This document shows positions 10,093 to 21,100 of a DNA stretch of 50,780 bases, in pieces. The notes beneath the pieces were generated by a model that did not search any database, was not told where the DNA came from, and was given only the letters and a program-made list of their open reading frames with translations. Every line of letters begins with the position of its first letter. Position 1 is the stretch's first letter. Made by a program: the position numbers and the translations under genes. Source of the stretch: Fragilaria crotonensis (lineage: Eukaryota > Bacillariophyta > Fragilariophyceae > Fragilariales > Fragilariaceae); NCBI GenBank assembly GCA_022925895.1, contig JAKSYS010000461.1:1-50780 (forward strand), in the 5' to 3' direction.

Positions 10093-10926
10093 CGGAACGG
10101 CGGCAAAGTAATGATGTTAGAAGGGTTCCCCTTGAGAGAACAACCAACAATCCAAGTCGCAGAAAACAGCAACCATATGTACAATTCCAGTTTCTCTTCA
10201 TTGGTCATCAATTCCCACCCAAGTGCTCTCATTTGTGCATCCCCTGGAGACGTTCTGTTTGCCATTGTCTTGGAACGCAACTCATTAAGGCACCGTTCCG
10301 ACAATATGGATTCGAATCAATCACGCTCCCTTGTCAGTGGGTTGGGGATTTAATTGGATGCCGGTGGACGCGTTGGCACGGGGATGTAGTTTCAACTATT
10401 TTTGCTGAATTAACCGCCTTACGGGCTTAGGTTTCGAGCAACGGTGACGATATAGCAGGTCAATTATATCCGATAAGAGGACACCATGTTCAGATTCTTT
10501 GCGATGCTTCATTTTGATGCAAAATGAACAATGACAAGGGGTAAAGAAGGTGATTTAATCTGCATTTGCATTTGATTGATAAATCTGATCTGGACACCTA
10601 ACAAGCGATTCTTTCCTTACAATATATCAATGACCGCGCATGCCTTATTGCGTTGGAATATCCAGAGGAACAACGAATCGCGGCGAGGAGTGTTGGCTGC
10701 TACTACAGTAAAGAAGTAATCGACGACATTTATGTTTCATTCGGCCCTACCTATTGTACATTCTTACCTGCCACTTGATTGCATGCTCAAGAACAGTAAA
10801 GATAATCTCAGGCACCCAATTCTACCACAAAATTGCATAATGACGTTAACGACTGCACGACGAATACATTATGGATCAAGTACTATCGTCGAAGAAAACA
10901 ATGAAAACAGAAATTGAACGACTCAA
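10093..10926. other. intergenic region containing the left copy of a direct repeat
   Basis: No gene recognised. Open frames at 10074-10430 do not resemble proteins and overlap the end of the SET gene. The section from about 10645 to 10870 is the left copy of a direct repeat (see the repeat entry). Confidence 0.5.
10645..10870. repeat. direct repeat, left copy, flanking truncated methyltransferase gene
   Basis: Aligned by eye to 11950-12155 in the same orientation. Shared blocks in order include AATATCCAGAG/AAAATCCAGAG, GAGGAGTGT, GTAATCGACGACATTTATG/CTAATCGGCGACGTTTATG, TTGTACAT, GCATGCTC.AGAACAGTAAAGAT and CCCAATTCTA/CACTAATTCTA. Identity is roughly three quarters to four fifths with small gaps. 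The two copies bracket the truncated paralogue at 10927-11734. Confidence 0.7.
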
Positions 10927-11734
10927 CTACTGTCTGTTAAATGCCTTCTCCTCCATGGCGGAGTTCATCTCAGTTCCCACTTTCCTGTATAAGAAGTAGA
11001 ATCGAAATTTCTTATTCTTGATTTGCATTCCACTCTCCAGCTCATCCAAGTTCCCTGCTTGAAAATGAGGGAAAATGAAGTCTCTGAAAATACCATCTTC
11101 GTCGGGAATCCATCCGTGGTCGGTCTTGAGAATCCACAGCCCCCCTGGTTTGAGAACAAACAACACAGCATCCATGTAGTGGCGAACATCGTCCATCATT
11201 TCTTCCGTAGTGTTGAATGCATGCACGCCACCCCATCCAAAGACTCCAAAGTCTAAAATGGCATCAAAGAAATTGGAGTATTGCGGATAATAGGTGGGGA
11301 TGTCTTGAACAATGCATTGTAGAAGTCCATCGTTGTTCATTACGTCAGGTGGGAACGGTTCGATTTGATAATACTTGGTTGTGGTGGAATTCAGGAAACT
11401 CTTGCAATTGCGATTGTACCCCCGTGCACCAACATCCAAGATGGCGTGGTACTTTGCAAGGCGGGGGTAGATTGTGCTGATAAAGGGTCGATCGCCCATT
11501 TTCTTCCAAAAAGAAGTCCACGTTATTGGGTTCGTAAATCCATCCTTTCAATGGTGTGTAATTTCTTGGAAGCTGGTTCTCGTCGGTGTTGTTAACTTTG
11601 GGCATGTCATCAGCGTGAAGTGCATATTCCGCATGTTGAAACAAGGATTTGGGAATTCGTGACAGCACCAATAGATACATTGCGGCCGTGACGATAATTC
11701 CTATAAACACGGTATTTCGGAAGGAGAATGCCAT
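10927..11734 (-). CDS. truncated paralogue of the fusion: membrane anchor plus one methyltransferase-like domain, one indel
   Basis: The start ATG at 11734 matches the start of the 5493-8639 gene (MAFSFRNTVFIGIIVTAAMY in both). The coding sequence is nearly identical to the anchor and first methyltransferase-like domain of that gene, with a shorter linker, up to FRFYFLYRK. It then diverges and stops after about 16 residues, so the second methyltransferase copy and the dimethylformamidase-like half are absent. The frame is broken once: the sequence here has AAAAA at about 11509-11513 where the long gene has AAAA in the identical context (near 8353-8358). Removing the extra A restores GDRPFISTIYPRLAKY. 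Corrected length would be about 268 residues. Its 5' flank is also homologous to that of the long gene. It is either a functional single-domain paralogue with a sequencing error or a recent pseudogene; strong coding conservation favours the first. Confidence 0.75.
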
Positions 11735-11949
11735 TGTAGATTGGATCGGACCTTGACGCACAACGACCATTCTCACTTGTTGACTGGTGAGGCCTGTTGT
11801 CCTATCATCCTTTTATTGCTCACAGCTCACAATGCTTGGAAGAAATCAAGCGATGTAATACAACTCGGCCTCATGTGGGTGAAGGCTTAATACTCTCGTA
11901 CTCGTTTCTCATGCGTACAATATGTGGATGTTAATGTATTCCTGCTTCC

Positions 11950-12155
11950 GCTTGAAAATCCAGAGAAATCACAATTCCGTTGCAACAGCGAATCAAGACG
12001 AGGAGTGTAACCTGGTACTCTACAAGAACTAATCGGCGACGTTTATGTTTCATTTGACCCTACACTTTGTACATCTTACTTTGCAACTTGCTCGCATGCT
12101 CTAGAACAGTAAAGATTTATCTCGGCCACTAATTCTAGCACAAATGAAGTTTACT
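11950..12155. repeat. direct repeat, right copy
   Basis: Partner of 10645-10870, in the same orientation. It lies between the 5' flank of the truncated paralogue and the 3' end of the propeller-oxygenase gene. Together the copies suggest that the intervening gene was added by tandem or duplicative insertion. They show no terminal inverted repeats and no transposase. Confidence 0.65.
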
Positions 12156-12156
12156 A

Positions 12157-14609
12157 TTACACTTGCACTCGTAATCGAGTGTGATCCGAGGTAGTTCCCA
12201 CCATTTCCCATGCGGCATCAAAGTATCCCTCCACACCAACGCGAAAGTCCATACTAACTCGGGTGAACCGTGTGGTATTCGAATTGACAAAGTGCTTCCG
12301 GCTGGTCCCATGAAAGGACAATACTTGTCCCACTTCCACTGGTACAGGTACGCATTCATCCCTACCATCACGAGGCAAAGAACCAGGATCAGAAGTGGCG
12401 TTTCGAGGTTCAACGTGCAAATCAACCTGGGTCAAGGCACGATCGGTGAGGGGCAACCAGAAATTGAGCTCCCCTTCTTGATGGCCATATTCTGAATCAC
12501 AATGGGGTTTCACATACGCTCGAGCAGGACCCGGTTGCAGACGTAGTGTTGGTGGTCGTTGATAATAAAATATCATGGGATCGGAAGAAGAATCAGTAGG
12601 TCCAAGAGAATTGCTGACGTTATTAAGGACCTGTTGTTTCAAGTGTGGTAGGATGCAATCCACAACAAATTCATCAAAGAGCCGCATGAATGGCTCAAAG
12701 GCAGCTAACTGATCTGACAAATACCCTTGCGCTTGTTCGCAGGACCCGCCGTAGGCCCCTCGGCTTAGCGATATTGTAGGAATCTGTAAGTCTTCGAGGC
12801 GATCGGAGGAAAATTGGCCCACAACTGCAGGGTCGCATTGTTTTAAGAATGCAACAAGGACACTTGTGAAGTCAAATCGATTCAAATCATAGTCCAACAC
12901 GAGATTCTCGCATATATCGAGTGGGAGGCAGGTTCCTTTGTCAGTCGTCGCGTCCCGATGTTTTGGTGAAAATTTGACTCGATGAGCTGACGAACGAAGT
13001 GTTGGAATGCCAGTCGTGTACTTGTAGGATCCCTCGACCAGGTCAGCCGCTGTTTTGGCGGTGGATGCGACAGTGTCCACATCAGTAACATGGACATCCG
13101 GATCATTGGTTGGCAAGTTCACATCGTCTTCAAAGCAACAGGCGCAACGTCTGCTGCAAGAGACATGCACGACGGATTGTCCCCAATTCGCAATACAGCC
13201 TTGTGATTGTTGGGCATGCAATAAATTGCTCCCGTCGTCGCTAATACGGCTCCTTCCCACTTGGCCAACCCCGAGTGGGGTTGTGGCAACCTCCACGTAG
13301 TGACGACATGTTCGTTCGAAGCGGCAGAATTAGCTGCAGCAATATCGATGCGCAACACGGATTCAGCAGACAACGGAATGGCATATATACAATCACCTGT
13401 TCGAATGCCGTTTTGCCATTTATTCTGAACCATACGCTCCATTGGTACCAGATTCGGACCCACATTAGCGACGGTGCGTGTGATCGTATTGACTTGCAAG
13501 ACAAACTCGGATCCACTGGGAAAACAATAAACGTGGCCGTCGCTTCCACGCGTACATCCGAGATACTTGTATTTGCCGTCATTACGATGACGACCTGTTT
13601 GAATGGAAAGTGGATCATGTATCTCATACACAGTAGGTACGGATCCTGGTTCTATGCAAAGCACGTAATCTGCATTGGCTGGAACGCAGACGATCGTTCC
13701 ATCACCAGCAACTGCTGCACCGTGCCATTTGTGGACGTCAGGATAATCACCATGTAATGAAATTGTGTTGTTCTGAATCCTGAGGACACTTGCAGCATTG
13801 TGGGGAATACCATAAATAGCGCCATCCTTCCCGACAACGCCGCCGTACCATTTGTAGCGACCCAGGAGTGGTTCCGAGGGGACCAAAGTGCACGTGTCGG
13901 TGTGGGTATCAATCCTCAGAACATGCCATGCTGATTGAGGAATGGCATAAATGCACCCTTCGTCGCGACTATAGGACCCTCCATGATATTTCCATTCCAT
14001 GTTTCGTTGCTCGTGTGCTATATTCGCATGCCCTGAATAAAAGCTTTCGTAGGGTATCTCCAACAAGGTGACTTGTTGTGACCGTGTATCGATCCTCAGT
14101 ACAGTTGGAGAATGACAGGGAAGTCCGTAAATGATATGCTCAACTCGAATCCCACGCAGCCATTTGAACTTTCCTAATAGTAATTGTGGTTTTTGTTGTT
14201 GTTCTTGTTGTTTTGGAATCAATCGTTGTGATGCAACTTCAGCAGCAGCAGCAGCAGTCGTGGAGACGTGTCCGATGGGATAGACTCGATCGGTTCTAGG
14301 ATCAATACAAAGCACGCGATTGGCATTGCCAGGAATACAGTAAATGTTCCCATCCAAACCTTCTTCACCTCCAAGATAGAGAGACTGACCGTGATAATCT
14401 TCTTCGCTCCACAAAAGAGACAAGCAAGGTCCATTTTGGGACCGATAATCGATGTGATTCGATGGAACATTATGTCGTTTTCGTTGCGAATTGGTGATTC
14501 GTTTCCCATTCAATTCAGTTCGTGTTGCCTTTTGTGGTGCCTGAGCAGGTGATACGCACACCATGTGTGCTCTGAAACTGCAGTCTCTCGTAGATGTTGT
14601 GGTTGTCAT
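12157..14609 (-). CDS. beta-propeller repeat protein fused to a 2-oxoglutarate/Fe(II) oxygenase-like domain, one indel
   Basis: The ATG at 14609 starts a protein with seven to eight repeats of the form K-W-x-G-G-x2-G-x-D-G-x-I-Y-x-I-P-x-N-A-x2-V-L-R-I-D (for example YKWYGGVVGKDGAIYGIP near 13790-13860), a beta-propeller seen in algae and other protists. The first frame stops at 13119. The second frame, running to 12157, continues with a domain holding an HxD pair (YVKPHCDSEYGHQ, near 12490-12510) and a distal His and Arg (KHFVNSNTTRFTRVSMDFR, near 12255-12300), the iron and 2-oxoglutarate ligands of prolyl-hydroxylase-type enzymes. One missing T in a TTT run (plus strand 13132-13134) joins VAPVA directly to FEDDVNLPTND. 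The span plus one base is exactly 818 codons. I therefore annotate a single 817-residue fusion. The alternative is two overlapping genes. Substrate unknown; no signal peptide seen. Confidence 0.72.
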
Positions 14610-15135
14610 GATGATGATGACGACGCTTGCAAGGATTTGTTGATTCTCGGAATGCAGACATCATGCAAAGCGATGATTGTTGATCCTTCGGGTGTCGCGG
14701 TCCACACAAAAAAATCTACCGGTAAAATCGATCGGAGAATTTGCAATACTCCAAATAGTAGTATTCTAGTAGCGTACTTGTACCGGTACAGGTGTTTGCA
14801 GACCGGAACTCGGATGATACAGTACGTTAGACTACAGTAGTACTGCAAGCACTACTAGTAGTGGAGTACTGTTGTGTTCTGAATCGCCGGATTTACTATA
14901 CATATATATATATGCATTGTCAAATAATCATACAGTACGTACGTAATGTTGATACGATGTGCTGTAGATGCATCACACGGGTACAGAGTAGATACCAACG
15001 CACACTCGGAGTACAAGTACTCATTTCAACGCAGGAGGCAGGAGGTACTATTCCATTTGGTATCATCGGATTGGATCTGCATCAGATCTGACAATCCAGT
15101 CAAGGCAAGAACCTTGACCCATCTCACCTCCAATC
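14610..15135. other. divergent promoter region between propeller-oxygenase gene and unknown gene
   Basis: Rich in GTAC, TAGTAG and ACCGGT words (14715-14880), with an (AT)n run at about 14897-14912 and TACGTACGTA near 14935. No gene is recognised. Short open frames here consist of these words and have no protein character. Confidence 0.55.
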
Positions 15136-16034
15136 ATGATGAATGCTGCTCGTCAAACGGGACCTCGGTTCCTTGTCCCTTTAGCATCTGCTGCGTCGCT
15201 CTCGGTCCTTGGCGTTGTGACGCTTGCGTCGTGTGAGGAGGAGTCGACAGTACCAGTAGTAGTGCCAACACCAGTGCCAGTACGACTACCACCACCACCC
15301 AGCAGTCGCAACGCTTGCCGTTCCTTTGTCTTAGAATTGGCCACGACGAAGGTCCCTCTGGAAGGATCCACGAGCAACGGAATTCCGAGTCCTGCCTCTG
15401 CGAAGATTGAGGCATGTCTCAGGAGGAAGGAGATTCAAGATTATTTGTTCGATGCCTTTGAAGCGAAGCTGATCAAGGAGAACCAGGCCCTGCCCTTGTC
15501 GTGGAGCGAATTGGATGTTGACTGGTCCAAGGTCTGGAAATATGCGAAATCTGCCAATTTGACGCTTGACGACTTTGGAGCCACGCCGATCGACTGGAAA
15601 CCATTCCTTTCTGGAGTCTTTGGACAGCGCGACCTGGATGACTACGTTGCCGGGCGCAACGTTGTTTGTAAGGAGCGGGATATCATTCTCGGAGACACAG
15701 TCAGGAGCGCAAAGAGAAACTCCTGGATGACTTACGGGCACGTCCCAAGCTTATCGAAGTCAAAGTCCGCATCAATCTTTATGATACTGATGGTGCACCT
15801 GTGTTCATCTCCTATGCCAAGGACCAAAGTGGAACCGTTCTTGGTTACAGTTACTTCAAGGATCAGAAGGAAGGTGATGTCAAGGAAGATTTCCTACGGC
15901 TTTACGTCGAACCTGGTAAAACGATGTCAGTTAAACTTTACAAGGTCTACGAGGGAGAGAAGGGTGATCAGCGAATCTACGTGTCCAAGGCCAAATACCT
16001 TGTCGAAGCGGCTTTTGAGGCTGGGTTGGAGTGA
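15136..16034 (+). CDS. conserved-looking protein of unknown function with N-terminal hydrophobic segment, one indel
   Basis: I do not recognise the family. The ATG at 15136 gives an N-terminal Arg-containing stretch and a hydrophobic segment (FLVPLASAASLSVLGVVTLASC), either a signal or an organelle-targeting sequence, then a Pro-Val-rich linker (15250-15300). A soluble middle part has WSELDVDWSKVWKYAKSANL and DDFGATPIDWKPFLSGVFGQ. The frame breaks near GGG at 15677-15679. From there the other frame gives HSQERKEKLLDDLRARPK and a beta-rich tail (FISYAKDQSGTVLGYSYFKD, LRLYVEPGKTMSVKLYKVYE) ending at 16034. One extra G restores a protein of 299 residues. Reading on in the first frame to 16047 gives a low-quality Arg/Ser tail, which supports the shift. 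No catalytic motif is seen. Confidence 0.6.
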
Positions 16035-16713
16035 AGCCTTGTTTTAGAGACTTCCTCGAAGCTGTCTCTCGGAATAGTTGCTTGTTATAAGCGACCATAA
16101 GAGCTCTAGCTAGTGATGGACCGCAATGTTGAGGACTGACGTATTAGGAACCTGCGATTGATCATACTTCCATACTCGATGTAGGACATGGAGGAATTAA
16201 AAGCAATGTATTGCACTTCCAGGTATAGACATTCATTGTTGAGCATTGATCCTATGATACGACCTTTGTCACATCTTGAATGATGTAATCGAGCAGTGCT
16301 CTGACCAAGTTGTGAACCGCATCTTCTGCCACGTGTGACTCGTATGACGCGTTGTGTGCGCAGTAGGAGATCGAATTTTGCATTCGCACACTTCGAGATT
16401 CCAGAAGCAGTCGTCTGAAAAGCAATTCCCTTGGATGTTGTCTGCAAAAGGAAATCGGTCTATAATACATTTGTCAAAGGAACCTTCGCTTGACGATTTT
16501 CCGATGACTGGGACAAGGGACAACGCAAAGGACGAGCTGGCCCACAGCATCTGTCAGATGATCAGAACCTCCATGCTCCATGTAGAGATCAGTGGTACAA
16601 AGGGTACAGAGTCTACACAAGATATATGATTCGAAGCGCTGAAGATATCAGAGGGAGCGACACCAGCGTTCCAGTCGCTGTCTCGCTGACGACCATAATC
16701 TTTCTTTTTCGCC
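16035..16713. other. intergenic region
   Basis: No gene recognised. Open frames on both strands (16106-16629) overlap each other and show no domain or targeting character. Confidence 0.45.
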
Positions 16714-17138
16714 ATGAACGCTCTCAATAATAATGCAGCATCTGCCGTCGTGGAAGACACGGGGACTGTGCGTCACAGACCTCCACGTTAACAACACCAT
16801 CTGTTCGATCAGTTACAGAGGAGAAACTTGACGCATTTGAAGCCAGGATCCGACAGCAAGGAGAAGAATTGGAGGCATGGGATCGATCCACATCCGATCG
16901 ACTGACTCGCATTGAAAGCCGGCTTGTGGACCGCCTCGAGTCGATGGAAAAGTATTGTTTACAAGTCGCGGAAAAGGAACGTTCCATGGAGAAGTACTGT
17001 CAACAAGTTGCCGAAAATGAACGTCTACTGACTGCGTCCTTGGAAGAGTTGCAAGCGCAGATGAATCAACTCATGTGTGTGATGGAAACCCTGGCGTCTC
17101 AAATGCCCCATCTCAGTACCAAAGTCTACCCAGCATGA
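16714..17138 (+). CDS. small coiled-coil protein of unknown function, one indel
   Basis: The ATG at 16714 begins MNALNNNAASAVVEDTGTV and its frame stops at a TAA near 16790. The next frame is open through the same point (LTTPSVRSVTEEKLDAFEAR) and ends at 17138. One base missing near 16785-16789 links both into about 141 residues. From about residue 33 the protein is a long amphipathic helix with heptad-like spacing (LTRIESRLVDRLESMEKY). It contains an internal duplication: KYCLQVAEKERSMEKYCQQVAENERL holds two copies of the 11-residue unit KYC-Q-VAE-ER. No membrane segment or known domain. It is most likely an oligomerising structural or adaptor protein (inference). Confidence 0.55.
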
Positions 17139-18101
17139 GACCAAATCTATCCTGGACACTATTCAAGAATAGACACGGATTACCACGATGCCATGGACGA
17201 AACTAATGTATCGATAACAACCATTGCTAGGACTTGCACTGTAGTACCGTAGTATGCTTGAATCACAGGTGCGGCGAATGCGGTAACCGCTTATAGGACT
17301 ACTTTCAGTAGCATGTAATCTTCTTGAGACTACTCCCAAGACTTTTGAGAGCTGACATGATTTCATGGTATCGGCACTTTAGGACACATGACCTGAAATG
17401 GTCAGGATTGTTCAGTGGCGTCCGACATTGTAGACGTTGCATCACTCATGGCTCAACAAACATCAGTATACGAAAACATGTTAAGCGCAAGTTGAGAAAG
17501 TGAGGATTGCAAGACTGCTAGCTACGACGTCAGACACTCTATATGCATACTCTGCGTATGCAATATGCAATTTGTACTGTAGTATCATGCATCACACGGT
17601 TGGTTTCGTACAGTAAGAAAAGAAAGTAGACAGCACCGCACCGCTACTGTAACTCTGCAATGGCTCGTGACTCGTGACTCGTGACTCGTGACACGTGAAA
17701 CACGTAGACTCAGAGCACTGGCACGTAGTACTCGTAATGTACCTGACGTATGAAGTACTGTAGTACTGGGAGTATGTACAGTCCTTGAGATTGGAGACGT
17801 TTTCAGTCGTTCTTTGTGCGAAGCCCAGTTCACATTCAAATTCCACCGTTTTGGTTTTTGGATTGGCATCATACTGATACCTGCGGGATTGTATATGTAC
17901 AGTGCTTTTCGTCACGGATCAATTTGACCGTTGTTGGCCGATGATAACCAATCCCCCACCCCCAGAATCAACAACTGCACATGGTTTGCATACCCTTCGC
18001 AGCACATTTCAAAAATTTCATTGCACTTGAAAGGTGTGAAAGAGTTCCACAGTCTCCGAGATCAAGGCAGTACCAGGTAGTACAAGCAAAAACTAGCAAT
18101 C
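17139..18101. other. intergenic region upstream of topoisomerase II, with a 7-nt tandem repeat
   Basis: No gene recognised. It holds four head-to-tail copies of CGTGACT (17664-17692) followed by a CACGTG palindrome and a second CACGT, a candidate bZIP/bHLH-type binding cluster about 400 nt upstream of topoisomerase II. GTAC/AGTACT words are abundant at 17715-17780. A C-rich run lies at 17950-17965. Confidence 0.5.
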
Positions 18102-21100
18102 ATGGCGGATGTTTGCTACATGAGTGACGATTTGGATAATGATGATGACTTCATGGTGGATGATGACGATGACGATGATGGGGTAGACAGTGGCGATGAC
18201 GATGACTTTGATGTACCAGTCGCTCCCAAAAAGACAACCAAGACGACCAGTAACAAGAATGTCTTGAAGGAATCGACCAACAACGTTTCCTCTACTACGT
18301 CTGCACCAACCAACAAGGCGAAACGCACCAAGGCTGTGGAGGAAACGTACCAAAAATTGACTCCACATGAAGTGAGTACTTTCCTTGTTATCCGTATCTC
18401 TCATGCTGCACATATCAATCACCTCCTTCATCACTTGTACCGCACTCACCCATTTTGGTATCTCATCGACAACACCATGATTGAACAGCACATTCTCAAA
18501 CGTCCCGATACATACATTGGATCTGTTGAGCCACAGGTTCATGAGCTTTACGTTCTTGGTCAGGACAATAAGATCGAGAAGAAGAAAATCAATATGACTC
18601 CTGGTATGTTCAAGATTTTTGATGAAATTGTCGTCAATGCTGCCGATAATAAGCAACGTGATCCCAACATGGACAAGTTGGATATTACCATCCGTCCAGA
18701 AGAGAATACCATCATTGTTCGGAACAATGGCAAAGGGATTCCTGTTGTTATGCACCAAGATCAAGGGGTTTATGTTCCAACACTCATTTTCGGACATTTG
18801 TTGACGGGAAGCAACTTTGACGACGATGAGAAAAAGACAACAGGTGGACGCAATGGGTATGGGGCCAAACTCGCAAACATCTTTTCTACCAAATTCATTG
18901 TGGAATGTGTCGATACCGAGAATGGCAAAAAGTTTTCTCAAGTCTTTACCAACAACATGATTGACGCGCAGGAACCCACAGTCAAGGCGTTGACTGCAGC
19001 GGAAACCAAAAAGGGAGACTACGTCCAAATCACCTTTTGTCCTGATCTGAAGCGCTTTCAAATGCAATCTCTCGATGCCGATACTGTTTCTCTCTTGTCG
19101 AAACGTGCGTACGATATCGCAGGGTCCCTGTCCAATAGCAAGGGGAAGAAGCTACAAGTTTCATTGAATGGAACGAAGCTCCCAATCAAGTCCTTCAAAG
19201 ACTACCTTGCTTGTTTCCAACAAGTCAAGATTCCCACTGCATACTTTCAGGATGAACGTTGGGAGGTTGGCGTTGGTCCTACTACAGAAGATGGGGCTCA
19301 ACTTCAACACATTTCATTCGTCAACGGTATCTGCACTTCCGCTGGTGGTGAGCATGTCAATTATATTGCCAATCAAGTCATCAATCACTTGCAGAAGATT
19401 CTCAAAAAGAAAAACAAGGGAAGCGAGGTGTCCAAGACCCACATTCGAAACCACCTGTTTATCTTTGTCAACTGCCTTATCGAGAATCCTGCCTTCTCCT
19501 CACAGACAAAGGAACAGCTCACGACTCGCAGCAAGGCCTTTGGCAGCGAATGCAAGCTTTCCGATAAGTTTCTCAAAATGGTGGAGAAATCAGGCGTCGT
19601 CGAAGAAATCTTGTCATTTGCCAAGTTCAAACAGAACAAGGCCATGAAACGTCTCGGAGGTGTGAAGAAGAGTAAATTGACTGGCATTGCCAAATTGGAC
19701 GATGCCAACCACGCCGGAACTGCCAAAAGTGCCGACTGCACTCTCATCATCACGGAAGGAGATTCTGCCAAGTCACTTGCCATGTCCGGTCTGAGTGTCG
19801 TGGGACGCGACTACTACGGTGTCTTCCCCCTCAAGGGAAAGCCCCTCAACGTTCGCGAAGCGGCTCAGGCACAAGTTGTCAAGAACGAAGAAATCAAGAA
19901 TCTGGTCGATATCATGGGTCTCAAGTTCGGTACGGTGTATAACGAGCAAAATATCAAGACTTTGCGCTACGGTCACTTGATGATCATGGCGGATCAAGAT
20001 CACGATGGGTCGCACATCAAAGGCCTCGTCATCAACATTTTGCATTTTTATTGGCCAGGACTATTGAACATTCCAGGATTCTTGCAACAGTTCATTACTC
20101 CCATCGTCAAGGCTATCAAGGGAAACAGATCCTTGACATTCTTCACTCTTCCAGAGTATGAAACATGGAAGGCAAACACGAAGAACGAAGGCAAAGGATA
20201 CAAGATCAAGTACTACAAGGGATTGGGAACTTCAACTGCAGTTGAGGCCAAGGACTACTTTTCTAATCTTCAGCGCCACGAAGTACACTTTGGTGCGATT
20301 GAAGAAGACAAGTCTGAAATCAAGCAAGAGAACACTGCCGACGATTACAATAATCTGGAATTTGAGAACCCAGTTCCAATGCAAGTGGTATCAGGATCTG
20401 ATCTGATTGACATGGTATTTTCCAAGAATCGTGTCGAAGACAGAAAGCAGTGGCTTAACAAACTGGAAAAGGGAACATATCTGGATTACAGTGAAGCTCG
20501 TGGTGACTCTGTCAAGTATTCAGACTTTGTCAACAAGGAGTTCATTCTCTTTTCGCAAGCAGACAACCAGCGTTCCATCCCTCACATTATGGATGGCTTC
20601 AAGCCCTCTCAGCGCAAAGTCTTGTTTTCTTGTTTCAAGCGAAAGCTCAAGGCAGAGATCAAAGTCGCGCAGCTTGCAGGATACATCAGTGAACACAGTG
20701 CTTACCATCACGGCGAAGCATCGCTGACTGGTACCATTATTGGTATGGCCCAGAACTTTGTTGGTTCCAACAATGTCAACCTCTTAACCCCAAGCGGCCA
20801 ATTCGGTACTCGACGCATGGGTGGTAAGGATAGTGCCTCGCCTCGTTATGTCTTTACGAAGCTTGAGAACATTGCACGCAAAATCTTTCATCCTGATGAT
20901 GATCTTCTGTTGAACTACCTCAACGATGATGGACTTTCGATTGAACCTGATTTCTACATGCCCGTCATTCCAATGTAAGTACATTCTTCGGTAAACACTC
21001 CGCAATCATTAATGCTTCAACTAACACTCATTGTTACACAGGGTGTTGGTCAATGGAAGCGAAGGAATTGGAACTGGCTGGTCGTCTACGGTCCCGAATT

